Numbered from the stretch's first letter, positions 8,133 through 16,895 are shown. The stretch is DNA of 64,000 nt from Bacillota bacterium (GCA_021828865.1 JAJZCW010000019.1:1-64000); one strand, 5' to 3'. The notes: generated by a model not told the origin, from the sequence alone. Numbers and translations are program-made.

Positions 8133-8876
8133 ATGGCGGAAGCACAAACGGTGGACCAAAATATTGATGTGCTGTTGGGAATGCTGAATGATCCCGAAAT
8201 TCAGACAGCCACCATTACAGTGTTAAGTAAAATGCCGACAATGGCAAAAATGTTCACTGTGCTTGAAATGGGAACGGATTTGATTGAACCCATGGTTAAA
8301 GATCCTGAACTGCTTGATAACGCTTTCAGCAGTATGAAAGCATTGGCAAAACCGGGCATGGCGAGTGCGCTCATGACGCTTGCAGACAAATTGCCGACCG
8401 CGGTCAAGCTTTTAAGCGTGGCTGAACTTGGTGTAGACTTAGTAGAGCCCATGATTAAGGATGAGGAGTTCATCGATCTGGCGTTTTCCACTGCGCAAAA
8501 GCTTGCAGAACCGTTCAGCGAGGAGAAACTGAAAGCGGCACTTACCTTGCTTGACAAGTTGCCAATGTTGGTCAAACTGACCAACTGGATGGAGATTGGC
8601 GTGGATCTGGTCGAACCAATGGTGACAGACCAAGAATTGTTGCCTCTCTTTATTAAGACGGTTTTCGATGCGACGCTTCCGCTGGGTCAACTCTTTAACG
8701 AATACTATGGGGTTTTCAAAGAGGCAAAATCCAAAGCAGACAAAGACACCACCAACTATGGCGTTTTCGGCTTGATGCGTTTCCTGAAAGATCCTACCGT
8801 GCAGAAGTCCTTGCGCATTGCTGCTGCTTTCCTCGGCGAACTTGCGGCAAAAGAAGCAAAATCGTCCAAAAAATAA
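8133..8876 (+). CDS. DUF1641 domain protein with three internal repeats
   Basis: 247 residues, soluble, with no cysteines and no catalytic signature. A unit of roughly 60 residues is repeated three times. The clearest part reads MGTDLIEPMVKDPELL, LGVDLVEPMIKDEEFI and IGVDLVEPMVTDQELL, each preceded by a TLxDKLPTxVKL-type helix. DUF1641 proteins are often encoded next to sulfide:quinone oxidoreductases or other flavin-dependent sulfur/redox enzymes; their biochemical role is unknown. No such enzyme is adjacent here. AAGGAGG precedes the ATG by 12 bases. The gene is a single transcription unit with its own candidate promoter and a strong terminator, set between sporulation genes. Confidence 0.85.
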   Translation: MAEAQTVDQNIDVLLGMLNDPEIQTATITVLSKMPTMAKMFTVLEMGTDLIEPMVKDPELLDNAFSSMKALAKPGMASALMTLADKLPTAVKLLSVAELGVDLVEPMIKDEEFIDLAFSTAQKLAEPFSEEKLKAALTLLDKLPMLVKLTNWMEIGVDLVEPMVTDQELLPLFIKTVFDATLPLGQLFNEYYGVFKEAKSKADKDTTNYGVFGLMRFLKDPTVQKSLRIAAAFLGELAAKEAKSSKK

Positions 8877-8918
8877 TAGACTACCCTCTTCTTTTTCAAT
8901 ACCTATCGGTGACAATGA

Positions 8919-8943
8919 GCTGCCATTTTCATGGCGGCTTTTT
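8919..8943 (+). terminator. Intrinsic terminator after the DUF1641 gene
   Basis: GCTGCCAT (8919-8926) and ATGGCGGC (8931-8938) make an 8-bp stem with a TTTC loop, followed by five Ts. Confidence 0.85.
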
Positions 8944-8990
8944 GGGTAGCACATGTCAATTTACTGACACATAGACTAAGCGTGCGATAG

Positions 8991-9020
8991 GTTTAAGCTT
9001 TTGATGAGTGAGCCATACTA
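8991..9020 (+). promoter_or_regulatory. Candidate forespore (sigma-G/sigma-F) promoter of gin
   Basis: GTTTA, an 18-bp spacer and CATACTA fit the sigma-G pattern GNATR-N18-CATNNTA with one mismatch. It lies 50 bases before the gin start. B. subtilis csfB is a forespore gene, so the match makes sense, but short sites occur by chance. Confidence 0.4.
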
Positions 9021-9070
9021 AATGCTAGGAGAAAAAGATTGGTAAAACAGAAAGAAGGGACACTAGCTTT

Positions 9071-9277
9071 ATGGAGGCAGAATTACTAAATGAGTGTATG
9101 GTATGCGGTAAGCTGGTGGATCAGGCTCAAGGGATACATTTGCTACAGCATTTTATTTGCAATGAGTGTGAACAGGAAATCATCACCACTGACACGGGTG
9201 ATGAGCATTATCACTTTTTTGTAGAGCGGATGCAACTTTTGTGGCAAGACCTTCACTTGGAGCGTGTCACCCCATAG
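9071..9277 (+). CDS. csfB: Sigma-G inhibitor Gin (CsfB)
   Basis: 68 residues with two CxxC pairs, C9/C12 and C30/C33, forming the small zinc-binding Gin fold. GIHLLQHFICNECEQEI and TDTGDEHYHFF are characteristic of the family. In B. subtilis Gin binds and inhibits sigma-G (and sigma-E) to keep late forespore transcription from starting too early. In B. subtilis csfB lies close to bofA and tmk, and the same order is kept here apart from the inserted flippase and DUF1641 genes. The decarboxylase gene follows after 17 bases. Confidence 0.92.
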   Translation: MEAELLNECMVCGKLVDQAQGIHLLQHFICNECEQEIITTDTGDEHYHFFVERMQLLWQDLHLERVTP

Positions 9278-9294
9278 TAGTTTATACTGTAGGT

Positions 9295-10737
9295 ATGGAT
9301 ACCCTATATGACGGATTGAAAACACCCATTTTAGAAGCTTTGGAGAAGTTTCAGAGTATTGAAACCGCATCGCTTCATGTCCCTGGCCATAAAGCAGGGC
9401 GAGGTTTAGCGTCTGAATTTGCAAAATACGCAATGCCGCTTGCGAGAATAGATGCTACAGAACTACCAGGACTTGATGACCTACATCATCCCCAGGGCGT
9501 AATCAAAGAGGCTGAACAATTGGCCGCGATGGCATGGGGGAGCGATGTCGCATTTTTTCTCGTGAATGGCAGTACGGTCGGGAACCTTGCGGCGGTGATG
9601 GCGGTCGTCAATGCCGGGGACACGGTGATTATTGGACGTGATGCGCATCAGTCGGTTTGGCATGCGCTGGAACTGGCAAGGGCGAAAGTGGTGGTAGTAT
9701 TGCCTCGGCACTTGGGCCCTCTCATTGGCGCCATCGATGCGGTAGACATCGAGGCTGCTATTCACGCTTACCCAGAGGCTACCGCAGTGGTGATTACCAG
9801 TCCCACTTATCACGGCATCGTGCCGGACCTCACTTCCATGGTCAATTTGGCGCATACAAATGGGATGAAAGTCATTGTCGACGAGGCGCACGGCGCACAC
9901 CTTGCTTTTCATCCGGATTTGCCTCTTTCAGCGGTGAGTGCCAAGGCGGATTTGGTGGTGCAAAGCACTCACAAAATGACGGCGGCTTTTACCCAAACCG
10001 CCTTATTGCACGTTTGTGGGAACTGTGTGGACGTGGAGACTGTCCGCCACTATTTGCAGGTGTTTCAGACCAGTTCACCCTCCTACCTGATGCTGGCTTC
10101 TATTGATGCCGCGAGAGCGCAATTGGCGGTAGAAGGACAATTCCTTATCGGGACCATGCTAGATATTTTGAGGGAAGGGCGCAAACGACTGAATGACACT
10201 TTTCCTGGCCTGATCAACGATGGATGGGAAGGCTTGATGAGCGATCCCTTCAAGTGGACTTTGTGGTCATTGGAATGGGGAGTGACGGGGGAACAGTTGG
10301 CGAATGCCTTCATGCAATCCGGTATTTTTATCGAATTATATGATGAGGAGCATGTTTTACTCGTGTGGTCCTATGCCAATTCAACGCGGGATATGGAAAA
10401 AGTGATACGGGTGATTCAACAGGTGTTTCATGGGAGGTCGCGGATCGCACATGCGGATCTTGAGTCGTCATGGTCGAACGAGATTCCACGCTATTCTACA
10501 GTGTTGCCTTTTGATACAAGTAAAAAAAACAAACACATCGCTTCTTTAGAAGATTTACCGGGCAAGAGGGCCGCATGCGCCATCACCCTCTATCCCCCTG
10601 GGATTCCTTTGCTTCTTCCCGGTGAGTCGTATACGACAAATATGATACAATACATCAAAAAGTGTCTGGCATTTGGGCTTCGCGTGGATGGACTCGCAAA
10701 CGCGAAGGAAGGACGTGCATGGTTTCTAAGCGAATGA
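9295..10737 (+). CDS. yaaO: PLP-dependent Orn/Lys/Arg decarboxylase family protein (YaaO-like)
   Basis: 480 residues of fold type I PLP enzyme. HVPGHKAGRG at the N-terminus, IVDEAHGAHL for the cofactor Asp, and the Schiff-base lysine K227 in STHKMTAAF mark the Orn/Lys/Arg decarboxylase group III. Members of this short form make polyamine precursors (cadaverine, putrescine or agmatine); the substrate cannot be read from sequence. I chose ATG 9295; an earlier in-frame GTG at 9241 would overlap gin and add residues unlike the family. It overlaps tmk by 19 bases, as expected for the yaaO-tmk operon. Confidence 0.92.
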   Translation: MDTLYDGLKTPILEALEKFQSIETASLHVPGHKAGRGLASEFAKYAMPLARIDATELPGLDDLHHPQGVIKEAEQLAAMAWGSDVAFFLVNGSTVGNLAAVMAVVNAGDTVIIGRDAHQSVWHALELARAKVVVVLPRHLGPLIGAIDAVDIEAAIHAYPEATAVVITSPTYHGIVPDLTSMVNLAHTNGMKVIVDEAHGAHLAFHPDLPLSAVSAKADLVVQSTHKMTAAFTQTALLHVCGNCVDVETVRHYLQVFQTSSPSYLMLASIDAARAQLAVEGQFLIGTMLDILREGRKRLNDTFPGLINDGWEGLMSDPFKWTLWSLEWGVTGEQLANAFMQSGIFIELYDEEHVLLVWSYANSTRDMEKVIRVIQQVFHGRSRIAHADLESSWSNEIPRYSTVLPFDTSKKNKHIASLEDLPGKRAACAITLYPPGIPLLLPGESYTTNMIQYIKKCLAFGLRVDGLANAKEGRAWFLSE

Positions 10738-11396
10738 ATAAGGTAAACAACATTTGGGGTAACCAAGCGGTTTTCATCACCATAGAAGGTATTGACGGTT
10801 CAGGGAAAACGACGCAGGTGCAAAAATTATATGAGCGTTTTTTGGCTGCTGGCAAGCCGTGCATCATGACGCGTGAACCTGGGGGAACCCCGGTCGGAGA
10901 TGCCATACGGGCGCTCCTGTTAAGCCCGGAAATGGACATGAATTCCTACACGGAAATGTTTCTTTACGCCGCTTCCCGAGCGGAACATGTCAAACAAATA
11001 ATTTTGCCAGCACTTGAAAAGGGAATCAATGTAATCTGTGATCGGTTTGTCGATGCGAGTATCGCTTATCAAGGATACGGCCTACAACCCGAGGGAATGA
11101 CGCCTGAACTGGTCAGAATGGTCAATGAAACTGCTGTTGCAGGGGTGTTTCCGGATCTGACCATCATCATCGATGTAGAGGTCAGTGTCGCGGAACAGAG
11201 GATCGGTCAGCGATTTGCCCAATTGCAACAGAATATAGATCGGATTGAACGTAGGGGATCTGCTTTTTATGAGCGGGTAAGGCAAGGATTAAAAGCCTTA
11301 TATGAACTGGAACCGGAGCGGTATTTGTGGGTGGATGGAACTAGGTCATCAGAGGAATTGACAGAACGCATTTGGCAAGCCGTCACCCAATTATGA
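10719..11396 (+). CDS. tmk: Thymidylate kinase
   Basis: 225 residues. P-loop EGIDGSGKTTQ, the DR motif CDRFVDASIAYQGYG and a LID region (RRGSAFYERVRQGLKAL) identify dTMP kinase, which makes dTDP for DNA synthesis. ATG 10719 is set by AAGGAAGG six bases upstream, inside the end of the decarboxylase gene. tmk-darA-yaaR-holB follow in the B. subtilis order. Confidence 0.97.
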   Translation: MVSKRMNKVNNIWGNQAVFITIEGIDGSGKTTQVQKLYERFLAAGKPCIMTREPGGTPVGDAIRALLLSPEMDMNSYTEMFLYAASRAEHVKQIILPALEKGINVICDRFVDASIAYQGYGLQPEGMTPELVRMVNETAVAGVFPDLTIIIDVEVSVAEQRIGQRFAQLQQNIDRIERRGSAFYERVRQGLKALYELEPERYLWVDGTRSSEELTERIWQAVTQL

Positions 11397-11417
11397 TGGG
11401 CTGGGAGGTCTCCGAAT

Positions 11418-11747
11418 ATGCGGTTAGTCATTGCCATCGTACAGGATAAAGACGCGGCAAAGATGACAGAGCAGTTGATCAAGAACGAAATACGTGCCAC
11501 CAAGTTGGCCACTACTGGCGGTTTTTTGCGCGCTGGAAATACGACGTTTTTAATTGGGATTGAAGACGAGCGTGTGGACCAACTCTTACAAATCATTGCG
11601 GACAGTTGTCGGTCAAGGGAACAATTTGTCACACCGAACGCGCCTCTTGGCAACCAAGTTGAGTCTTACGTTTCCTATCCGGTATCCGTTCAAGTGGGTG
11701 GGGCTACAGTGTTCGTTGTTCCTGTAGATAGGTATGAGCATTTCTAG
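11418..11747 (+). CDS. darA: Cyclic di-AMP receptor DarA (PstA/YaaQ)
   Basis: 109 residues of a PII-like protein: MRLVIAIVQDKDA, then KLATTGGFLRAGNTTFLIG, and VGGATVFVVPVDRYEHF at the end. DarA trimers bind cyclic di-AMP through the T-loop region near GGFLRAGNTT. The downstream target is not known. It stands in the tmk-yaaQ-yaaR-holB cluster. Confidence 0.95.
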   Translation: MRLVIAIVQDKDAAKMTEQLIKNEIRATKLATTGGFLRAGNTTFLIGIEDERVDQLLQIIADSCRSREQFVTPNAPLGNQVESYVSYPVSVQVGGATVFVVPVDRYEHF

Positions 11748-11768
11748 CCTGGCGCGGAGGGATTGTTG

Positions 11769-12215
11769 TTGAAAATCAACCGTTACGGCAGTCAAAGTGT
11801 CAAAGCGGAGCGCGTCAACAAGTCGGACTCAGGCAAGTCTCATGAAACAGACCTTTTTCAGGTATTGCTGGATGAGGCGGGGTCTGACCAGCAAAAGACA
11901 GAACTGGAGCGGTTATTGCAGGAAGCGAATCAAAAAGGCGATGTGCTGATTGCCTCTCAGTCTCTTGATGCCGCTTACGCCTATCGCCAAGCTGTTAAAA
12001 AATATTTGGATATTCTCGTCAAAGGCAGTCTTTCTGTCGCTTCCAAAACTTCCACCGATCGCTTTGGCAGGCAAAAAATATATGCTGTCGTGGAGGAAAT
12101 TGATCGCCAGTTGATTGATTTAATCGATTTGGTGATCAAAGGACAAAAAGAACCGTTACAAATGTTGAAAATTGTTGGTGAGGTAAAAGGGCTGTTGATT
12201 AGCCTTCATACGTAA
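11769..12215 (+). CDS. yaaR: DUF327 family protein (YaaR)
   Basis: 148 residues, mainly helical and soluble. AYAYRQAVKKYLDIL and the ending EVKGLLISLHT fit YaaR/DUF327. Function unknown. Three TTG codons stand in a row (11763, 11766, 11769). GGAGGG ends at 11761, which gives a seven-base spacing only for the third, so I start there. Confidence 0.9.
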   Translation: MKINRYGSQSVKAERVNKSDSGKSHETDLFQVLLDEAGSDQQKTELERLLQEANQKGDVLIASQSLDAAYAYRQAVKKYLDILVKGSLSVASKTSTDRFGRQKIYAVVEEIDRQLIDLIDLVIKGQKEPLQMLKIVGEVKGLLISLHT

Positions 12216-12239
12216 AGGTGCTAATGGAAAGAGAATGAG

Positions 12240-13118
12240 GTGAATGTGACGAACGCGAGTGAATGGGCTAGGCAATTGCACAAGTGGCATCAGGATGATC
12301 GCTTGGCGCATGCTTACCTTTGTGTGGCTGAGCATTCACAAAGCGTAAAAAAATTTGCCCGTTTGGCAGTGGGCGTGCTTCTCTGCGAACATCCTCAAAA
12401 TGGAGCGGCTTGCGGGGTATGCTCTTCCTGTCTGCAAATCGAAAGTGGTAATCACCCGAATTTGGAATGGCTCGCCCCGGACGGAGCCAGCTTAAAAATT
12501 CAACAAATGCGCACTGCTATTAAATCGGATACACTCAAATCCATGAGTGGAAATTTACACCTGTTGGTGATGGAAGAGGTTCACAAACTGACGGTGGAAG
12601 CAGCGAATGCGATCCTCAAATGGGTTGAGGAACCTGGTGCCGGACGATTGTTCCTGCTGTTGACTACATCCCCCTCCTCGCTGATGGCTACTTTGCGATC
12701 TCGGGTTCAGCAGATGCGAATCTCCGAGGATCAAGAAGACGCTTCAGGAAATATACAGGAAACTGAGGTATTTTCATTTGATACTCAAGAGAAGTGGGAA
12801 GAATTACAGGAGTTGGTTCGAGAGTTTGGCGATAGCGCATTTGCCGGAGCGCGAACAGGTTGGCATCTGGTCTCTGACAAATGGGTGAAATGGAACTTCA
12901 ACGCGCTGCAAACGTTGGCTTTTGCTGATCTGTTGATTCACTATTTGCACGAATGTGCGAGCACAGCCAAAGATTCGGCGGCCATTCACCGCTATGCTGA
13001 GTTAGCCCTAGCAGCATTTCAGGTTCGAAGGCAGTTGCAAAGTCATGTGAATGCGCAATTGGCCTGGGAAACCTATTTAATCAATGCCTCAAGAAGGGAT
13101 GAGGGGCTTGGTCGATAA
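12240..13118 (+). CDS. holB: DNA polymerase III subunit delta prime
   Basis: 292 residues. HAYLCVAEHS, where the Walker A of DnaX would be, has no GKT, as expected for a non-ATPase clamp-loader subunit. A zinc module (CEHPQNGAACGVCSSC) and the sensor region IQQMRTAIKSD, KLTVEAANAILKWVEEP are typical of delta prime. The start is GTG 12240. In B. subtilis holB is followed by yaaT (ricT); here yabA follows directly with a 20-base overlap, so ricT is missing from this place. Confidence 0.94.
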   Translation: MNVTNASEWARQLHKWHQDDRLAHAYLCVAEHSQSVKKFARLAVGVLLCEHPQNGAACGVCSSCLQIESGNHPNLEWLAPDGASLKIQQMRTAIKSDTLKSMSGNLHLLVMEEVHKLTVEAANAILKWVEEPGAGRLFLLLTTSPSSLMATLRSRVQQMRISEDQEDASGNIQETEVFSFDTQEKWEELQELVREFGDSAFAGARTGWHLVSDKWVKWNFNALQTLAFADLLIHYLHECASTAKDSAAIHRYAELALAAFQVRRQLQSHVNAQLAWETYLINASRRDEGLGR

Positions 13119-13419
13119 GCAGGAATTATTTCAAAGAGTCGAGTTGTTGCAGGATCAGATCGGGCATTTTTATCAAGAAATTGGTGCGTTAAAGTTGCTT
13201 TTAAATGAACTATTGGAAGAAAATCAGAATTTGATGGTGGAAAACGCAAATTTACGAGATAGAGTGGGATTCGGCGAAGAGGAGAAAACGACGCCGGGTG
13301 AAGCGAAGAAGTATTTGCGCGATCTATATGAAGATGGATTTCATATCTGTAACATTAATTATGGAAGCTTACGCAAAGGGGATTGTCTCTTCTGTCTGGA
13401 AAGTTTGCAGAGAACGTAA
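13099..13419 (+). CDS. yabA: Replication initiation control protein YabA
   Basis: 106 residues. The N-terminal half is a coiled coil (VELLQDQIGHFYQEI ... LLEENQNLMVENANL). The C-terminal zinc-binding end has H82, C84, C96 and C99 in HICNINYG and CLFC. YabA binds DnaA and the DnaN clamp and limits re-initiation. ATG 13099 has AGAAGG just before it and overlaps holB by 20 bases; TTG 13108 is an alternative. The gene overlaps rsmI by 37 bases. Confidence 0.94.
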   Translation: MRGLVDKQELFQRVELLQDQIGHFYQEIGALKLLLNELLEENQNLMVENANLRDRVGFGEEEKTTPGEAKKYLRDLYEDGFHICNINYGSLRKGDCLFCLESLQRT

Positions 13420-14288
13420 ACCGTGAGTCGGGAACGCTATATATTGTGCCTACACCCATCGGCAATCTGGAAGACATGACGCTTAGGGGAATTCGCATTC
13501 TTCGCGAGGTGTCTTTTATTGCGGCGGAAGACACGCGTCATACCCGCAAGTTGTTAACCCATTTTGACATTCATCCCAAACAAATTTTTTCCTATCACCA
13601 ACATAATCTGAAGCAAGCTGGGGAAAAAATCCAGTCGCTACTTAAGAGCGGTCTCTCTGGAGCGCTAGTTTCTGATGCGGGAATGCCCGGTGTATCTGAC
13701 CCAGGGGAACTGGTAATTCGCGAGCTTACCAGTCTCGGGATTAGGGTGGAGGTATTGCCGGGATCAAGTGCCTTTCTCACGGCGCTTGTGGGATCAGGGT
13801 TACCGGTAAAGTATTTTTCATTTGTGGGATTCTTACCTGTTTCGAAAAAGGATCGTCGCGAGGAATTGAAACGGTTGGCATTGTACGAGGGAACACTGGT
13901 TTTTTATGAGGCACCTCATCGGTTGCGAGCTACCCTCGAAGAAATGCACGGTGTGTTTGGGGATAGAGACCTTGTGATGGTCAAGGAACTGACCAAAGTC
14001 CACGAAACCTATTACCGGGGAAATTTGCGTGACTATGAGCAATTGGCAGAGGAGACGCTTCTTCGCGGGGAATTTGTGCTGATCGTGGCAGGTGCAGAAG
14101 TTTCCAATGCAACTTCGCTAGAAACGGAGTCCCTGAGCGCAGAGGCCATTGCCCAATTGGTTGAAGCCTATATAAAAAGTGGGATGAACAAAAAAGAGGC
14201 GTTAAAAGAAGTAGCAAAAACCCGCTGCTTGCCGCGGCGGGTTGTGTATCAAGCATTATTAGAGGTCAAAGACCAAGGTGGTCAGTGA
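13383..14288 (+). CDS. rsmI: 16S rRNA 2'-O-ribose C1402 methyltransferase RsmI
   Basis: 301 residues of the tetrapyrrole-methylase fold. GTLYIVPTPIGNLEDMTLR, AEDTRHTRKLL, SDAGMPGVSDPG and VLPGSSAFL are signatures of RsmI, which methylates C1402 in the ribosomal P site using SAM. The start is uncertain: no ATG or GTG fits the frame, so TTG 13383 or CTG 13392 must serve, both inside yabA. It converges on abrB with a 7-base overlap. Confidence 0.95.
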   Translation: MSLLSGKFAENVNRESGTLYIVPTPIGNLEDMTLRGIRILREVSFIAAEDTRHTRKLLTHFDIHPKQIFSYHQHNLKQAGEKIQSLLKSGLSGALVSDAGMPGVSDPGELVIRELTSLGIRVEVLPGSSAFLTALVGSGLPVKYFSFVGFLPVSKKDRREELKRLALYEGTLVFYEAPHRLRATLEEMHGVFGDRDLVMVKELTKVHETYYRGNLRDYEQLAEETLLRGEFVLIVAGAEVSNATSLETESLSAEAIAQLVEAYIKSGMNKKEALKEVAKTRCLPRRVVYQALLEVKDQGGQ

Positions 14289-14530
14289 GCGTGACCCATT
14301 TCTTCAATGCAGGACGGGCAAATATTCTTGCCTTTGAAGTGGATGATTTGATCCGCTTGTCCGCAGAAAATGCAAGCTGGTTCGTACTTTTTCAGCACGA
14401 TTCTGTCACCGTCGACGTAGATTTCTAGGGCGTCTTTTTCTCCGATACCAAGTGTGCGACGAAGTTCAATCGGAATGACGACCCGCCCGAGTTCGTCAAC
14501 TTTACGGACAATGCCAGTGGATTTCATCAT
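14282..14530 (-). CDS. abrB: AbrB family transition-state regulator with C-terminal zinc ribbon
   Basis: 82 residues. The swapped-hairpin DNA-binding domain is clear: STGIVRKVDELGRVVIPIELRRTLGI. The C-terminal part has two CxxC pairs (CIFCG and CPSC), a likely zinc ribbon common in Clostridia AbrB proteins and absent from B. subtilis AbrB. AbrB represses many stationary-phase genes during growth. AAGGAGG stands ten bases before the first of two ATGs. It is divergent from sigK. Confidence 0.93.
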   Translation of the reverse strand: MMKSTGIVRKVDELGRVVIPIELRRTLGIGEKDALEIYVDGDRIVLKKYEPACIFCGQADQIIHFKGKNICPSCIEEMGHAH

Positions 14531-14759
14531 GAAGGTATTGCCTCCTTAAAAGGATAGGTTATTTTGAAACAAATAGAAAACTCATGATAGTACCAACAAA
14601 ATTTGTGTTTGCCTTAATATAACCTGTAAAAATCGTCAATCTACAATTTTCATGCATATTCTATTAAGGTATACCCACAAATTTACTAGTGAAAGTCTAC
14701 CACCTTTTCAAGCGTTTCGCAATACTGCATGTGATGATCAAGAAGTTTTTTTCATTTCG

Positions 14760-14788
14760 TCGCGTTTTTCCATTTTTGCGCATAGAAT
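14760..14788 (+). promoter_or_regulatory. Candidate sigma-E promoter of sigK
   Basis: CATAGAAT (14781-14788) matches the sigma-E -10 CATACANT in 7 of 8 bases. The -35 region 14 bases upstream (TCGCGTT) is poor. A start about seven bases downstream would lead directly to the ribosome binding site. In B. subtilis sigK is first transcribed by sigma-E with SpoIIID. The rest of the 289-base abrB-sigK gap is AT-rich and I see no other clear element. Confidence 0.33.
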
Positions 14789-14819
14789 GGTTTGATCATG
14801 CGTATGGGAGTGACGAAGT

Positions 14820-15548
14820 TTGCCTGCTCTGTTAGCGCTTTTCGCTTACTTTGCCCAAGAATCCATTGCGCTCACTTCATATGTCAAGAATCAGGTATTT
14901 CCACAACCCTTGGGTGAATCGGAAGAAAAGGCGTGCCTTGCAGAATTGAAGGAAGGCAGTGAAGAGGCCTACCAAAAACTTGTCGAACACAATTTGAGAT
15001 TGGTGGCTTATATTGCAAAAAAGTATAGGGATTCTGGTGTGGACGAGGATGATTTGATCTCGCTTGGCACGATTGGACTCATTAAGGCGGTCAAGAGTTT
15101 CCGTTCGGATGCTGGGACGAAATTTGCCACCTACGCCGCAAGATGCATTGAAAATGAAATGCTTATGCATCTTCGAGCTCGAAAGAAGTCGAACCGGGAC
15201 GTTTCGATGGATGAATCGATTGGCACGGATAAGGAAGGCAATGACTTGACCTTGAGGGATGTGCTGGGCTCCGAAACGGACGAACTGGAAAAACTCGTCG
15301 GTGAGCGGATGGAGGAGGAACGGCTGCGGCAAATGCTACAGTATTTGGACGTCAGAGAACAGAAGGTCATCGAATTGCGCTATGGTCTTGTGGACGGGAT
15401 CGAGTGGACCCAACACCAAATTGCAGAAATGATGGGGATTTCCCGCTCTTACGTGTCAAGGATCGAAGCGCGGGCGCTAACCAAATTGCAGCATGCACTG
15501 TATCCGAGACCGAAAAGGGCACCAAGGCCGTTAAAGAAGAAAAGCTAA
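14820..15548 (+). CDS. sigK: RNA polymerase sporulation sigma factor pro-sigma-K, uninterrupted
   Basis: 242 residues. A hydrophobic N-terminal pro-sequence of exactly 20 residues (MPALLALFAYFAQESIALTS) precedes YVKNQVFPQPL, just where B. subtilis pro-sigma-K is cut by SpoIVFB. Region 2 has EHNLRLVAYIAKKY, DLISLGTIGLIKAV and KFATYAARCIENE; region 4.2 has QIAEMMGISRSYVSRIEARAL. Sigma-K directs late mother-cell transcription (coat, germination proteins). There is no skin-type insertion splitting the gene. The start is TTG 14820 with GGGAG nine bases before. In B. subtilis the gene lies elsewhere on the chromosome. Confidence 0.95.
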   Translation: MPALLALFAYFAQESIALTSYVKNQVFPQPLGESEEKACLAELKEGSEEAYQKLVEHNLRLVAYIAKKYRDSGVDEDDLISLGTIGLIKAVKSFRSDAGTKFATYAARCIENEMLMHLRARKKSNRDVSMDESIGTDKEGNDLTLRDVLGSETDELEKLVGERMEEERLRQMLQYLDVREQKVIELRYGLVDGIEWTQHQIAEMMGISRSYVSRIEARALTKLQHALYPRPKRAPRPLKKKS

Positions 15549-15653
15549 CGTTCTCCGTCTTCAGATGGAGAGGAATTCCGTCCCTCGAATCATGCAGGTT
15601 GATTGGTAGCGGAAGTATACTGGAACCGATCATACCGAGAGGAACGATGTGAC

Positions 15654-16895
15654 TTGAAACCACCATCTGGACTTTTTTTCAATCTCAATTTTTTGGCGTT
15701 GTTTTCAAGCCAAACGCTATCAGCCATCGGTGCCAGCGTCTATTCCTTCGCACTTTTATGGGATATGAAGGTGCTCACCAATAATGCGTTCCTGATGTCG
15801 CTGGTTGGTTTTGCCTGGATGGTGCCGGTGATTATCTTTGGGCCAATCGCCGGGGTGATTGCAGATCGTTCCAGCAAGCGGCGTGTCATGATGTATTCGG
15901 ATGCTACGAGGCTATTACTCACCGTGGTGGTTACCGTATTATCTTTATTGAAGATACTTGAACCGTGGGAAATTGTCGCTGTTACTTTCTTTTCGAACGC
16001 AGTGGCCACGCTCTTCAATCCTGCCGCATCGGCGCTTTTGCCGCACATGGTAGAAAAAGATCAACTTCCGACTGCCAATGGACTCAGCCAGGCGATGATG
16101 CCACTCTCGCAGATCCTTGGGCCTGCCATCAGTGCGGCGCTTATCGCCTGGCAAGGAGTCACCGTGTCCTTTTCCATTAACGCGCTGACCTATCTGATTT
16201 CTGCGCTCACCTTGTTTTTTATACACGTCAGTGAACCGGAAAAGGATAAAAAACCGTTTACGTTCACCCACATCAAAGCCGAACTTAAGGAAGGGTGGCA
16301 CGCCATTCGCGGAATCCATCTGCTGCTCATTTTGATCCCGCTTGGTGCCATCATCAATTTTTTGTTTGCTCCGTTTGATGTCTACCTCGTCCAGTTTGTT
16401 ACCGTCATTTTACATAAAAATCAGGTCCTCCTCGGAGAAATAAATGCCATCTTTGCTATGGGGATGCTGATTGGTTCGGTGATCTCCGGTCCGCTCAGCA
16501 AATACTTGAGAATCGCTTATATGATGATCGGCAGCATGCTCGTGACCAGCCTGATGCTCCCGATCATGACTCAGATACACGTGATCCCGGTGGATTTTAT
16601 CACGATGTTCCTGATGGGAGTAGGCATTGGGCTCACCAACACTTCTCTTTTTTCGTTGATTCAACAAGTGATCGCAATAGACGTGATGGGCAGGGTGTTT
16701 GCCTTCCTAGGCACGCTTTTTAGCGCGATTAGTCCGATTGGCATGCTGATCGGCGGAGCGCTAGCCAATGTGGTCTCGGTAGATTGGCTACTTTCGGTGG
16801 ATGGCGTGATTACTTTTTTGCTGGCGTTCATTGCGCTCTTCTTCCCAGTGGTTAGAAGGTTTGAATGGAAAATTGACAGTGCCTACCTTTCTTGA
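15654..16895 (+). CDS. MFS transporter
   Basis: 413 residues with about twelve membrane helices. GVIADRSSKRRVMMYSD between helices 2 and 3 is the MFS loop motif, and the order of hydrophobic segments fits the MFS_3/EntS-type exporters. Substrate unknown; drug or siderophore export is common in this branch. TTG 15654 with GAGAGG nine bases upstream gives a start close to the first helix; upstream in-frame codons would add a non-hydrophobic tail. It lies between sigK and metS, where B. subtilis has no transporter, and has its own terminator. Confidence 0.85.
   Translation: MKPPSGLFFNLNFLALFSSQTLSAIGASVYSFALLWDMKVLTNNAFLMSLVGFAWMVPVIIFGPIAGVIADRSSKRRVMMYSDATRLLLTVVVTVLSLLKILEPWEIVAVTFFSNAVATLFNPAASALLPHMVEKDQLPTANGLSQAMMPLSQILGPAISAALIAWQGVTVSFSINALTYLISALTLFFIHVSEPEKDKKPFTFTHIKAELKEGWHAIRGIHLLLILIPLGAIINFLFAPFDVYLVQFVTVILHKNQVLLGEINAIFAMGMLIGSVISGPLSKYLRIAYMMIGSMLVTSLMLPIMTQIHVIPVDFITMFLMGVGIGLTNTSLFSLIQQVIAIDVMGRVFAFLGTLFSAISPIGMLIGGALANVVSVDWLLSVDGVITFLLAFIALFFPVVRRFEWKIDSAYLS

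Noticed and set aside
15549-15653. Hairpin TCTCC...GGAGA after sigK as terminator
   Set aside because: Stem is short and no T-run follows.
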